Part shown: piece after piece, positions 44,760-55,054 of the stretch | Layout of the letters: each line of letters starts with the position of its first letter | Numbering within the stretch: position 1 is the stretch's first letter | Assembly (NCBI GenBank): GCA_949987565.1 | Contig: OX465115.1 | Coordinates: 12,223,520 to 12,287,519, forward strand | Length of the DNA stretch: 64,000 nt | From: Luidia sarsii | Lineage: Eukaryota > Echinodermata > Asteroidea > Paxillosida > Luidiidae | Reading direction: 5' to 3' | Position numbers and translations under genes: made by a program | Notes under the pieces: generated by a model | Seen by the model: only the letters and a program-made list of their open reading frames with translations | The model's database searches: none | What the model was told of the DNA's origin: nothing

Positions 44760-45012
44760 TGTGACCCGGCACACCGACATGAGGAATATCCCACCAAAAC
44801 ACTTTTTTTGACTAAACAACGCCTGAAGTTAAAGTATCTTCACAATTCGATTACAAATCATTTCATTTTTTTATTTTTTCGGAAATTTTAAGTATTAGAG
44901 GATATTATTTTTTTATATCATTTGAAAGCTAATGGTATACTCTTTCACATCATTAGAAAACCTCAAAATTTCAAAAGTGGGGTTATTCCTCATTATACTG
45001 TGCCGGGTCACA
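44760..45012. mobile_element. TA-MITE, short form
   Basis: tgtgacccggcacaccgaca at the left, ctgtgccgggtcaca at the right. The flanks read aaat and attg, so TA duplication is not evident for this copy. Confidence 0.8.
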
Positions 45013-45145
45013 ATTGTTTTGACTACTCTAATTGCTGATCTCATACAGTCTTACAAGTTTAACGGGACGAGTAGTGCGAGGCTTGGCACAGCAATTGGTC
45101 CGAATGGACCAATTCGTGCCACTTCAACCAAATACAGGGGACAAA

Positions 45146-45609
45146 TGTGACCAAGCACAGCGTAATGAGGAATAACCCCCACTTTTGATATTTTGAGATT
45201 TTCTAATGATGTGAAAGAGTATACCATTAGCTTTCAAATGATATCAAAATTATTTCCGTGTGAACTTTGTTGTAAATAGTACAAGGGGGCTTCGCTCGTT
45301 CATTTGGTACCAGACACAATATAGCAGCACCATTCTAACTCCTCGAAAGCGGTCATTCAAAAAGGCAGGAACTTTACATTTTCATGAAAACAGTATACAA
45401 ACACTTCCCGAAATCCTCGTTTTTTTCAACATTTAGAGACAGATTTCGGAAAAATCCTTTAGACATAATATCCTCCAATACATTAACTTTCCGGATGAAA
45501 AAAAATGATTTTTTTTTTCATCGAATTGAGAAGATACTTTGACTTCAGGCGTTGTTTACTCGAAAAGTGTTTAGGTGGGATATTCCTCATGTCGCTGTGC
45601 CGGGTCACA
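45146..45609. mobile_element. TA-MITE, long form, inverted
   Basis: tgtgaccaagcacagcgtaa to gctgtgccgggtcaca. It contains the same middle block as 16141-16585 (cattctaactcctcgaaagc) in reverse orientation. Confidence 0.8.
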
Positions 45610-46264
45610 AATGTGAAACGGGTAAATAAGACTAACGTTAAGGGAAAGGGAAAAAAGGATCGCCAAGCAAGCACATCTCGGGAGGCGCCGCCCAGGTATT
45701 CTTAATGAAATAATCATAATTAATATGTAAAATACAGAGATAAATGTGGAGCAACATTAAAGAAGATAAAGTTTACAAATTAGGTCGACGGACACTTACA
45801 AGCATAGAAGACCGGTGCTGGCACAAGGCCGGAGGCTAACACAGCAGTCCCCAAAGGAACATACAAAATTAAGGCCCCCCCAAAAAAAAGAAAAAAAAAG
45901 AAAGGAGAACAACATAAGGAAACGCAAAGAAAGAAGAATGACCACCGCACTATTGCCTGTTTCGGTCTTATATACGTTGTGTCCGCGTGCCGGGGCACCC
46001 TTATTTCAATAACATAACCTTATTTAAATAACAATAATAATTATACACAACTGAAAAGGCCAATCGTGCACCCTCGACCATAGGGGGCGTCTTAAAGTGT
46101 CATTTTGTTACACAAGTTTACATATTTGTAAAAATGAGCGGGAAGGAATGCATACCAATTAATCAAATTCAAGAAAGCAACTTGTACGTCCGACTTCAAT
46201 AAAAATCAACTGTTAATATAAATGTTTGGTAAACATTTAATTAAATATAATACCGGTTTTGATA

Positions 46265-46586
46265 TCAAAATTTAGTGGGCCTGACGTTTCAATCCTAGCA
46301 GGACCTTTCTCAAGGGCAGAGTGACAAGGATAAAACAGATTCATGTACGCGAAAGAAGGGGGAAGAGAGTGAATATGACACGGATGAGAAACAAAGGACA
46401 AAGAGGAAAGCTGGTAGGGAGAGATCAAAGGTAAGGGGCAAGGGGTAGGGTAGGGATTAGTGAGAAGAGGGGGGAGATCAAAGAGAGAAGTTTGGAGGAG
46501 TGAACACAAAAGAAGGATTATCAGAAAACATGCATGGTGTTAGTCATTACCCTCCTGGATGTTGAGACCATGTGGTTGAAAAGTCA
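46265..46586 (-). mobile_element. Penelope-like element, 5'-truncated copy
   Basis: tttagtgggcctgacgtttc through the purine-rich block to accatgtggttgaa, collinear with 28385-28755. It is truncated just inside the end of the GIY-YIG ORF. Confidence 0.8.
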
Positions 46587-46659
46587 TTGTATGACTTTGT
46601 GAAAATGTTGATTAATAATTTCAGTTCTGTCACCGAGAACAAACCGCAACAGAAAATTC

Positions 46660-46985
46660 GCACCCTTAAAGGGATAACACAACATTGGTCGAGGGCAAAG
46701 AATAGCATCCATACGTTGTATGATCCAAAATATGCATGAAATAGCACACCTGTGAAAATTTCAGCTCAATCCGCCTACCGAGTCTCGAGAAAATCGTGAA
46801 AACCGCTTCATTTGCGAAAATGCAGCATTCAACGCTCGGTGAGGCAGAAATAGGCAGATATATTTCAGTGCGAGGTTTATACTATAACCATCTTCAAACT
46901 GTACAAGTTTGATGTAAATCTGTGAATATTTCTGTTTTTCGATTTTACCAATGTTGTGTAGAGGCTTTAAATGTTCACGTGTGAA
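46660..46985. mobile_element. MITE-6, inverted copy
   Basis: The reverse complement matches 38258-38640, including ctacacaacattggtaaaat, cagtgcgaggttt-related words and tcgagactcg. Confidence 0.7.
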
Positions 46986-47162
46986 TGATTTTGGGGTAAA
47001 CCGACAACACATGACCGTGTACTTTCATTACAGCGTACATATACATGGTATGTCTCGCTGCCACCACACAAATATTGTTCGGTGGTTTATAATTATTTCA
47101 TTTACATGCGTTCACGACCAGGCATTCACACGAAATTAAGGCAGGAAACTAGGGCAGGGTCT

Positions 47163-47607
47163 CAATACACTGATCCAGTAGGCAAAGCCCCTTGACGAAT
47201 GACCAATCACAACGCACGATTTAACGTGCGACTAATTGCTGCCATATTGTCCGACATAATGTTTTTCAATTTTGTATTCTTTACTACACACTTTTCTAAG
47301 TCACAGTGTTTACTTTTGTTTCGTATGTACAGACAATTCCTTTCCAAACCCGAGTTTTATCCTTAACCATGGTCAAGCGGTGTTTATATTTCCATTGTAA
47401 TTCTGATTCTCGATACCCTGGCAAGAGAGGAAATGTACATTTTTGGCCATTTTTCAAGACCAAAGTCCAACGGAGAGAAGAGCTTTCGGTGTTTGCGGCC
47501 GTGCAGTGGACGCGTACGGCGTGTGGGCGATCGTGACACGTTGTGCGCATGTGCGCAGTTGCTTGGTCATTGCCAAGGTGGGTGTGGCCTGCTGGATCAG
47601 TGTATTG
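47163..47607 (+). mobile_element. THAP-domain DNA transposon, internally deleted (445 bp)
   Basis: Terminal inverted repeat caatacactgatccagtagg at the left and cctgctggatcagtgtattg at the right. A THAP-like ORF starts ATG at 47369 (MVKRCLYFHCNSDSRYPG), keeps the paired cysteines of the finger, then loses the frame. The 5' part is repeated at 9395-9616 in a NEURL4 intron. It lies about 370 bp upstream of the first coding exon of MCT-like B. Confidence 0.75.
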
Positions 47608-47975
47608 GTACGGTGTGCCTAAAAGCCATGAATTTCTGTGGGGCTTAGCTGTCAGAATATACCGCTGCCAGTGCACTGTAGGGACCTACGTTGATCATAA
47701 GACAGCAACATTTTTCGCAAAGGTAGGTAAAGATGTCAGTACTCGAGGAGATAAAATACTGAATTCATTCGCTGCTGATTCGTAGCTGATGTGATTCACT
47801 TGCCTCTACCAATTGTGAAAATGAGCGTGTCTTTTGTTTTTGTTTTGGGTGGTTTTTTTTTGGGGGGGGGGTGTCAACTGACATTCTGATGGTAGCGGAT
47901 ATTTTCACGTTGTTTTTCAGACTCCCTTGTGACGACCTCGTCCAGCTATCCAGACGATCGATCGGCCGTCCAAAA

Positions 47976-48165
47976 ATGGGAAACTACAGTCGGTTAACAC
48001 TGGGAGTTCTAGCCACGATTGCCGTCTTCGTGCAGCAGGTCCTCAAGTTCACCATGGTCAAGTCGTTCGGCGTTCTGCTGATCACGGTCAGGGACGATCT
48101 CCGAACGGACACTTGGCTTCTGGGAGTTGTCTTCCAGCTCGTGGAGTGCGTCTACGATCTGCTAG
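47976..48165 (+). CDS. MCT-like B exon 1
   Basis: 190 nt of coding sequence, donor gtagga at 48166. Encodes RLTLGVLATIAVFVQQVLKF and TWLLGVVFQLVECVYDLL. The exon probably begins at 47921 after ttcag, with 55 bases before the ATG. Confidence 0.85.
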
Positions 48166-50785
48166 GTAGGATAATAATGTTTTGGGCAACAACATGACTG
48201 ACTGACTGATTGATTGGCTGCCTGCCTAGTCCCTGGGTGGCTGGGCTGGTAGCCGACTGGCTGGTTGGTCAGTTGATGGATTGGTTGATTGGTTACTTGG
48301 TTGTCGATATATGCACTCCTTGGGTTTTCATGGGACTGACTGGTCATTTTCTGTGCACTTTGCAGCGCCATTCGCAGGGCCGATAGGTAAAGTGTTAGGG
48401 TATCGCCCTGCAGTCATGATGGGAGGTGCCATGGCCAGTCTTGGCTTCATTGTCGCTTCACGTGCATCTAATGTCCTGCAACTGGCATTAGCTCTAAATC
48501 TGCTAACAGGTGAGTCCTACTCCCTGTAAGATAATAGCTGGCAAGACCACACTGTATCAGATAAACTATTTTTCTTATGTTTAAACAAATCATTAAGGTG
48601 GAATTATTATTCACAACAAAGTGAACATTAAATCATGCGAAATAAGGATGACGAATTACCGCAGAAATAATATCAAGGAAATAATTATGTGGAGAATGTT
48701 TTTATAAATACCATGTCAAAATGATAAGAGCACGTTTGTTTGTATTCCACTAAAACATTCCCAATGTTAGTCAAAATATCAATTGCTTTTGATAGGCCCT
48801 AATAGTCAATAAATCACAACTGTCTTTTTGTTTGGTCAAAATTAATGGAAAACTCTCACCCTTTCAAAAGACAGACCACTTTTGGACAAAATTTGGCTCG
48901 ACACTTTTCTCGAACGTGTTTTTTGGTTCATTTTCATATTGTAATAATTATGTGACCGGCACAACGACATGAGGTATATCCCACCAAAACATTTTTGAGT
49001 AAACATCGCCTGAAGTTAAAGTATCTTCATTATTCGATCACAAATAAATTTTCTTCTTTTTAGTATTTTCGGAAATTTTAAGTAGGCCTATTAGAGGATA
49101 TTATATTTTGATATCATTTGAAAGCTAATGGTATACTCTTTCACATCATTGGAAAATCTCAAAATCTCAAAAGTTGGGGTTATTCCTCATTATGCTGTGC
49201 CGGGTCACATATTCTCAAACATATCAAATATCGAGTTTTGTCACGATAAGGTCAGCTGTACAAGTCTTTCATTGCCTTTGTATTTGGTAGGAATTGGAAT
49301 GGTGTTTCCACCAATACTTTTACGGGGCAAACTTGCAGAGTACTTTGATGACAGACAGTTTTCCCTGGCCTCGGGAATAACCAAGACCGGCGCATCCTTC
49401 AGTATAATCTTTGTACCGCCTCTGCTGCAACTATATTTGAACGCGTACGGATGGAGGGGCGCCATGCTGCTCTGTGGCTCAATAATCGCTCATCTCGTCG
49501 TGTGTGGCGCCCTTCTGATTCCTGTACCAACATGGCGTCAAGACGGACCGAATGATGGCTACCAAGCCCTGTCTGACGACCAGCACCTTGAAGACAACCA
49601 GGCTGGTGATAAAATGCAGAAACTGAGGTCACACTGTCTTGGTATAGGGAAAGCTTTCGATACATCCATATTGAAGGAATACAGCTTTTGGGTGATTAAC
49701 GCCATCTACATCACGTTACGACTCTCGAAATCTGCGTGGATAATCTACTTTATCCCTCACGCCGTTGCTAAGGGGGTTTCCAGCGATGTAGCCGCACTTG
49801 TAGTGACACTTGCCGGCCTTGGTCATCTAGTTGCTACGATCGTTGTCAGCGTGGCCTTGTTTAAAGACAAACTGGCCAGCTCTACGGCTATGGGGATGGC
49901 CATTATCTGCGTTGCTGTATCGTTGCTCGTGGATCCTTGGATGGACAGTCTGTGGCTACTGTCAGTGAATGCAGTGCTCTTCATGGCCGGCACTGGTGCC
50001 ATGTCTGCATTGACTGACGTCATGATGAAAGAAGGAGTTGGTGGCCAAAGGATGGCAAGTGCCCTCGGATGGATTGGTCCGTGCACGATGTCGGCCAGAA
50101 TACTGGCAGGATTCATTCCAGGTAATACGATACATTGTATACAAGTTACCTTTTGGTTTATATAACAGAGTGATATCAAATGGTGATAATTATGCATAAT
50201 TATCACCATTTGATACCTTTTAAAAAAACGGCAACGAAAATTTGAACAGGCTGGTATGAACTCGATACCCCCTATTTAACGTAGCAGCTGGTTTTACCAT
50301 CTGAGCTATAACCGGCCAGCGAAAGGTGGCCGTCCCTTATAGTCAACTACAGTATAATGTTTCCTTTGCTGTGGTAGGGCGCTGGTCAGAAGCATTCAAC
50401 CGTTACCTTCCGTACTATAATCTCCAAGTGCGCTATGTGTCAAAAGGGAAATTTTGCAAAGTAGGCCTACCATGGCAGAACAAACAAATCAAACTACATT
50501 TACATGGATCCCCAACCGTTTTCATTGACATGCAAAAACCAAATTGTAAACAGCCCTAATCCGTCCCTATCGTCAGTGTGGTACATGGAGGCAGTTTCCC
50601 TTGGCTTATACAACATTCAACTGTGCTGGTATAGTTTTGATATGACTCCCTGTTTTGTGTGCATTTCAGGTTGGCTCTATGACCACTCTGGTAGCTACGA
50701 TGCGGCCTTCATCGTTCTCGGTTGCATACAAGCAATGGCGTTGGTTCCTCTCCTCTTCGGGAGACTGTACAGCAGACAAAAATAG
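47976..50785 (+). CDS. SLC16/MCT-like transporter B, four exons
   Basis: Exons 47976-48165, 48366-48509, 49291-50121 and 50670-50785 join in phases 1, 1, 1 to 426 residues ending TAG at 50783-50785. Intron positions equal those of copy A, so the two are a duplicated pair. Landmarks: FGVLLITVRDDL, APFAGPIGKVLGYRP, RQFSLASGITKTG, YGWRGAML, helices up to GWLYDHSGSYDAAFIVLG. The DGGWGW signature is missing as in copy A. The ATG at 47976 is chosen because it aligns with copy A; an acceptor (tttttcag) at 47920 and an open frame before the ATG leave room for an upstream exon. The role is presumed small-carboxylate or related solute transport at a membrane. Confidence 0.9.
48366..48509 (+). CDS. MCT-like B exon 2
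   Basis: Acceptor tgcag ending 48365, donor gtgagt at 48510. Encodes PFAGPIGKVLGYRPAVMMGG and ALALNLLTG. The flanking intron bases (gtgagtcctactc, ggcaagaccacac) also resemble copy A. Confidence 0.92.
48951..49209. mobile_element. TA-MITE in MCT-like B intron 2
   Basis: tgtgaccggcacaacgacat to gctgtgccgggtcaca, with TA on both sides. The left TIR has lost one C. Confidence 0.85.
49291..50121 (+). CDS. MCT-like B exon 3
   Basis: Acceptor tggtag ending 49290, donor gtaata at 50122. Encodes helices 4-11 and the central polar loop. The first 66 residues differ from copy A at many sites; residues 67-234 are almost identical. Confidence 0.92.
50230..50425 (-). repeat. tRNA-derived SINE (family A) in MCT-like B intron 3
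   Basis: ggttttaccatctgagctat, aaccggccagcgaaaggtgg, gtagggcgctggtcagaagc and ccgttaccttccgtactata follow the family A order on the reverse strand. Confidence 0.7.
50670..50785 (+). CDS. MCT-like B exon 4
   Basis: Acceptor ttcag ending 50669, stop TAG. Encodes GWLYDHSGSYDAAFIVLGCI and a short basic tail. Confidence 0.9.
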
Positions 50786-50852
50786 TACACTGATGTCAAA
50801 TAGGCCTAAGTTTCTGAGATACAGGAAAAGTTTGGTTACAGTAATCTGTATA

Positions 50853-51064
50853 TGTGACCCAGCACAGCGACATGAGGAATATCCCACCAAAAACACTTTT
50901 TGAGTAAACAATGCCTGAAGTTAAAGTATCTTCACAATTCGATTACAAATCATATTTTCTTTTTTGATATCATTTGAAAGCTAATGGTATACTCTTTCAC
51001 ATCATTAGAAAACCTCAAAATCTCAAAAGTGGGGTTATTCCTCATTATGCTGTGCCGGGTCACA
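50853..51064. mobile_element. TA-MITE, shortest copy (212 bp)
   Basis: tgtgacccagcacagcgaca to gctgtgccgggtcaca, with TA on both sides; it lies 67 bp after the MCT-like B stop, probably in the 3' UTR or just beyond. Confidence 0.85.
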
Positions 51065-51504
51065 TATCTAGTCGAGAAATGTAAATTGCTCATCTCCATG
51101 CACTTTTGCTTTGTGTCAGACTTGAGTAGAGGGTGGCTTTTTGTGAAGAACATGTATTTTCCATTCTCCTGATACATATTTCTTTAAGGTAATATGCACG
51201 AATGTTAAAAACAAGGATACAAAATTACTCAGGCGTTCTTAAAGGTGTTGGTCTATGTAGAAAGAAATATCAAGTTTTGTTTAACATAACATAACATTGA
51301 TTTACATGTATTTCAATGCTGCCACTGGTTTAAAAAAAATACACTGTAATTGATTACATTACAATACAAGAATGTGATATAATAAGATTATCAATACAGA
51401 AACGGAATAAGTATAAAGAAGTTGGCAACATTAAGGCATAGGGTGAAGCAAAAGCTTTTATTCCCTGACCTAGGGCAATATTGGCCATTTTTTGGCCCAA
51501 CATT

Positions 51505-51815
51505 ATATCTTCAGATTGGCTCCAAAATGGCTGAGGAGACTCGGAGGGACCCACAGAACACATTTTTGAGGAAACTGCGTCCAATTTCCCAATTGGGAAA
51601 AATTTTGTCTCACAGGGTCGGAAAAAATGGGTTTTAGTAAGACTATTGCCTCGTTGTCATTAAAAATCTATGTCTTCAGATTGGCTCCAAAATGGCCGAG
51701 GAGACTCGTGGGGACCCATAGAACACATTTCTGAAGAAATTGCGTCAAATTTCCTGCCAGGGAAAAACTTTGTCTCACAGGGTCGGAAAATCTGGTTTTG
51801 GCAAGACTTGGCCTT
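51505..51815. repeat. Tandem duplication, two units of about 160 bp
   Basis: Both units contain tcttcagattggctccaaaa, tggcngaggagactcg, cagaacacattt-like sequence and ttgtctcacagggtcggaaa. Confidence 0.85.
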
Positions 51816-51817
51816 TG

Positions 51818-52375
51818 ACCAAAAGTCAACTGGTGCGCATGGCGTGTCGTGGGTGTCCCAGGGTCTGTATACTTCAAGGTTGCAGGTTCAATCCCCAGGG
51901 ATGTAACGTAACATTTTTCTTCTTCAAATTACCAAGTACAAACACAACCTATAAGTATCTGAAATTTCGATCAAAAAGTCAACTGGTCCGAATGGCGTGT
52001 CGTGGGTGTCCCAGGGTCTGTAACTTCAAGGTTGCAGGTTCAATCCACAGGGATGTAACGTATAACATTTTTCTTCTTCAAATTACCAAGTACAAACACA
52101 ACCTATAAGTATCTGAAATTTCGATCAAAAAGTCAACTGGTCCGAATGGCGTGTCGTGGGTGTCCCAGGGTCTGTAACTTCAAGGTTGCAGGTTCAATCC
52201 ACAGGGATGTAACGTATAACATTTTTCTTCTTCAAATTACCAAGTAGTGGGCAAGTACAAACCAAACCTATACGTATCTGAAATTTCGACCAAAAGTCAG
52301 CAGGTCCGCATGGCGTGTCGTGGGTTTTCCAGTGTTTGTAACCTCAAGGTTGCAGGTTCGATTCCCGGGGAAGTC
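51818..52375. repeat. Tandem array of 154 bp units with tRNA-like B box
   Basis: Three to four units each hold agtcaactggtccgaatggc, gtgtcgtgggtgtcccaggg, aaggttgcaggttcaatcc and tataagtatctgaaatttcg. The last unit reads gcaggttcgattcccggg, a good pol III B box. Confidence 0.85.
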
Positions 52376-52774
52376 GAGTTTTGAATTTAATGTTTTTTAA
52401 ATTCTATTAAGGTAACCGAAGGTCGACTGGGAACCTCAAGGCCGAGGGTTCGATCCCGGGTGGGTGCAGGTCTTTCCCAGAAACCCAGGCCTCCCCAGAT
52501 CACCCGGCCTCTCCAGAATCCCTGGCCTCCCCAGATCACCAACCCGCGGCGGTTCGGAGACCTATGGCGCCCCCTCTACCCCACTAGATAAAATAAAATA
52601 AAATGGAATTTTACCCCTTTTAAGACAGGTTAAATGTCGAAAAAAGTTAAAAGGCCTTATTTATTTAATTTGAAACTCGAACAATGACCCTGACATCGCC
52701 AGGACTCGAACTCGGGTCACCAAGTTAGAAGTTAGAGAGTGTATCCGCTGGGCCAGAAAGGGTGGAGGTGGACT

Positions 52775-52865
52775 ACCTGCGGGGTAAAGAAAGGGGGAAG
52801 AAGGGGGGAAGAGAAGGGGGGGGGGAGGAGAAGGGGGATGGGGGAAGGGGGGGAAGATAAGGGGA
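52775..52865. repeat. G/A-rich low-complexity run
   Basis: Long runs of ggggaag and gggggg; potential G-quadruplex on the plus strand. Confidence 0.8.
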
Positions 52866-53044
52866 AAAGGAAAGTTTTAAAGCCCTTATTTTCTCCGCAA
52901 TTTCCGCATTTTTGTTAATTCCTTCAATTTTTGTCAACTTTCGGTTACTGTGGCAATTTAATTCATAATTTGTAATAATTTTGTCTTGAAAGTAAAACAT
53001 TTCTCCTTGTTTTCATGCACATTTTAGGGAAACTAAATATCTTA

Positions 53045-53220
53045 AGGTGATATACAAAAATGTTGCAAACTGCTTACTGACTAAAATTACCAAAAAGTAA
53101 ATCAAAAAATTTAGTGGGCCTGACGTTTCGATCCTAGCAGGACCTTTCTCAAAGGCTTTCTCTCTGCCTTTGAGAAAGGTCCTGCTAGGATCGAAACGTC
53201 AGGCCCACTAAATTTTTTGA
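53045..53220. repeat. FB-1 palindrome, best copy
   Basis: Tail tgatatacaaaaatgttgca, then tagtgggcctgacgtttcga, aggacctttctcaaaggc and, after a ttctctct spacer, the exact inverse gcctttgagaaaggtcct...cgtcaggcccactaaatt. Confidence 0.85.
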
Positions 53221-54120
53221 AACTAAATATCTTTTGAAAATGAGCTTTTCAAATTATCTGTTTAAATATAGGTACCAATTGCTATTTGGATCTGTAACGT
53301 TTATAGGCCTAATTGTAACTTTAATAGTTTGGATGTATGGACAAAGAAAATATGGACCAAACAAAACAAATACAAATCATTTGATCATGTAATATAATAA
53401 TTGAGTATTTATTAATGACATTTCATATACTGTATTTCCAAAGAGATTTACATTTCTGACCACAATGAATACAAATATAGAAGTTTTTTTCTCTGACGAA
53501 CCCTGAGTCATCTGATGCATGAATTAATTTTATTTGCACGCGTGTCACTTCATCAGACTGACACCCCTGTCACCGTATTGTTGATTTCAAACCGATGTGG
53601 CCTGGGGACTATACAATGCTTACTTCAGTAGTCGGGTCCCCGATCGAAGCCCTGCGGTTTCATACGGATAGAGATCGGATACAATTCCGAAAATAACATT
53701 GCGGAAATTTACACGTGCTTGCCGAACCGCATTTGGCTGCACGTAGATGTACGTTACGTCCGGAAACCCAAGAATTGTTAGAAGAAATAATCCTCTTTTA
53801 AGCTTCAGCTGCAAGCTTCTGAAATCTGGTAGGTATAAAATCATGCACCCTCCTCACTAGCTCAGTCCGTGCTCAGTCACACTTTCGCTGCCTTAGAACT
53901 TCAAACCGCAACATGCAGTCAACAAATTCCTGATCCAACGTACATCATCATGATCATGTGTGTAGTGCAGTGATGCATGGTGGTGTACACTACACATGAT
54001 GTACTGTACTGTACTGTACTACTAGTACTAGTACTACTAGTCTGTAGTGACGGTAGCTAGTGAGTAGTGTACTGTGTAGGCGGAAGGCCTACTTGAATTT
54101 TCAAAAGTTTCAGTTTTACC
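53221..54120. other. Intergenic, no gene recognised
   Basis: AT-rich with a short gtactgtact/tagtacta run near 54000-54030. No exon supported. Confidence 0.5.
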
Positions 54121-54140
54121 GGAGATGAAGGGTTCTACTT

Positions 54141-55054
54141 CTACCATGGGTCTAGTTGCGGTAACCGTAACCCTCATCCTCCCGAAGGTCGGAGACCTGA
54201 GGGTTACGGGAACGTATGTACAAAATTATAGCGAGGTTTTTGTTTTTACCATTTTGGAAACACCACTGTCCCGATCGCCCCCTTTTTCCACCCTTTTGAA
54301 AATCGCCACACACAATCTAAGGACATGCACTTGATCCCAAATGTATACTGAATGTGATCAGATAACTCAAAACATCGTGGGTAAAATACTTTTCCGAAAA
54401 ACGGGCAGAAACTCACCAAAATACTGTCTGTAAATGTCCCGTCAACGTCTCCGCCAGGTTCGGAATCCGAACCTGGCGCCTCGACCAATCAGCGCTTAGT
54501 CTCGTGACGTATATCCCGCACGACGGTTATTTGCTGTTTCGCAATAACAGTCCACACTCGTGGTGCGCGCGCATATCCATGGTTGTATACAGTACCAGTC
54601 GGCTCTTCACAGGACGATGACCTGCGCGCGCACCACGAGTGTGGACTGTTATTGCGAAACAGCAAATAGCCGTCGTGCGGGAATACGTCACGAGACTAAG
54701 CGCTGATTGGTCGAGGCGCCAGGTTCGGATTCCGAACCTGGCGGAGACGTTGACGGGACATTTACAGACAGTATTTTGGTGAGTTTCTGCCCGTTTTTCG
54801 GAAAAGTATTTTACCCACGATGTTTTGAGTTATCTGATCACATTCAGTGTACATTTAGGATCAAGTGCATGTCCTTAGATTGTGTGTGGCGATTTTCAAA
54901 AGGGTGGAAAAAGGGGGCGATCGGGACAGTGGTGTTTCCAAAATGGTAAAAACAAAAACCTCGCTATAATTTTGTACATACGTTCCCGTAACCCTCAGGT
55001 CTCCGACCTTCGGGAGGATGAGGGTTACGGTTACCGCAACTACCATGGGTCTAG
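54141..55054. mobile_element. Foldback element FB-3, 884 bp, with 15 bp direct repeats
   Basis: Arms 54156-54573 and 54623-55039 are reverse complements with only a few mismatches, separated by a 49 bp spacer. The outer ends are ttgcggtaaccgtaaccc and its inverse. Both sides are flanked by ctaccatgggtctag in the same orientation (54141-54155, 55040-55054), which looks like a target-site duplication. Each arm contains a 24 bp internal palindrome around aggttcgga/tccgaacct and a subterminal ccgtaaccctc...gagggttacgg hairpin. No ORF of substance. Confidence 0.88.

Noticed and set aside
48195..48300. gactgactgattgattgg repeats as a functional site
   Set aside because: Short degenerate simple repeat in an intron, no further signal.
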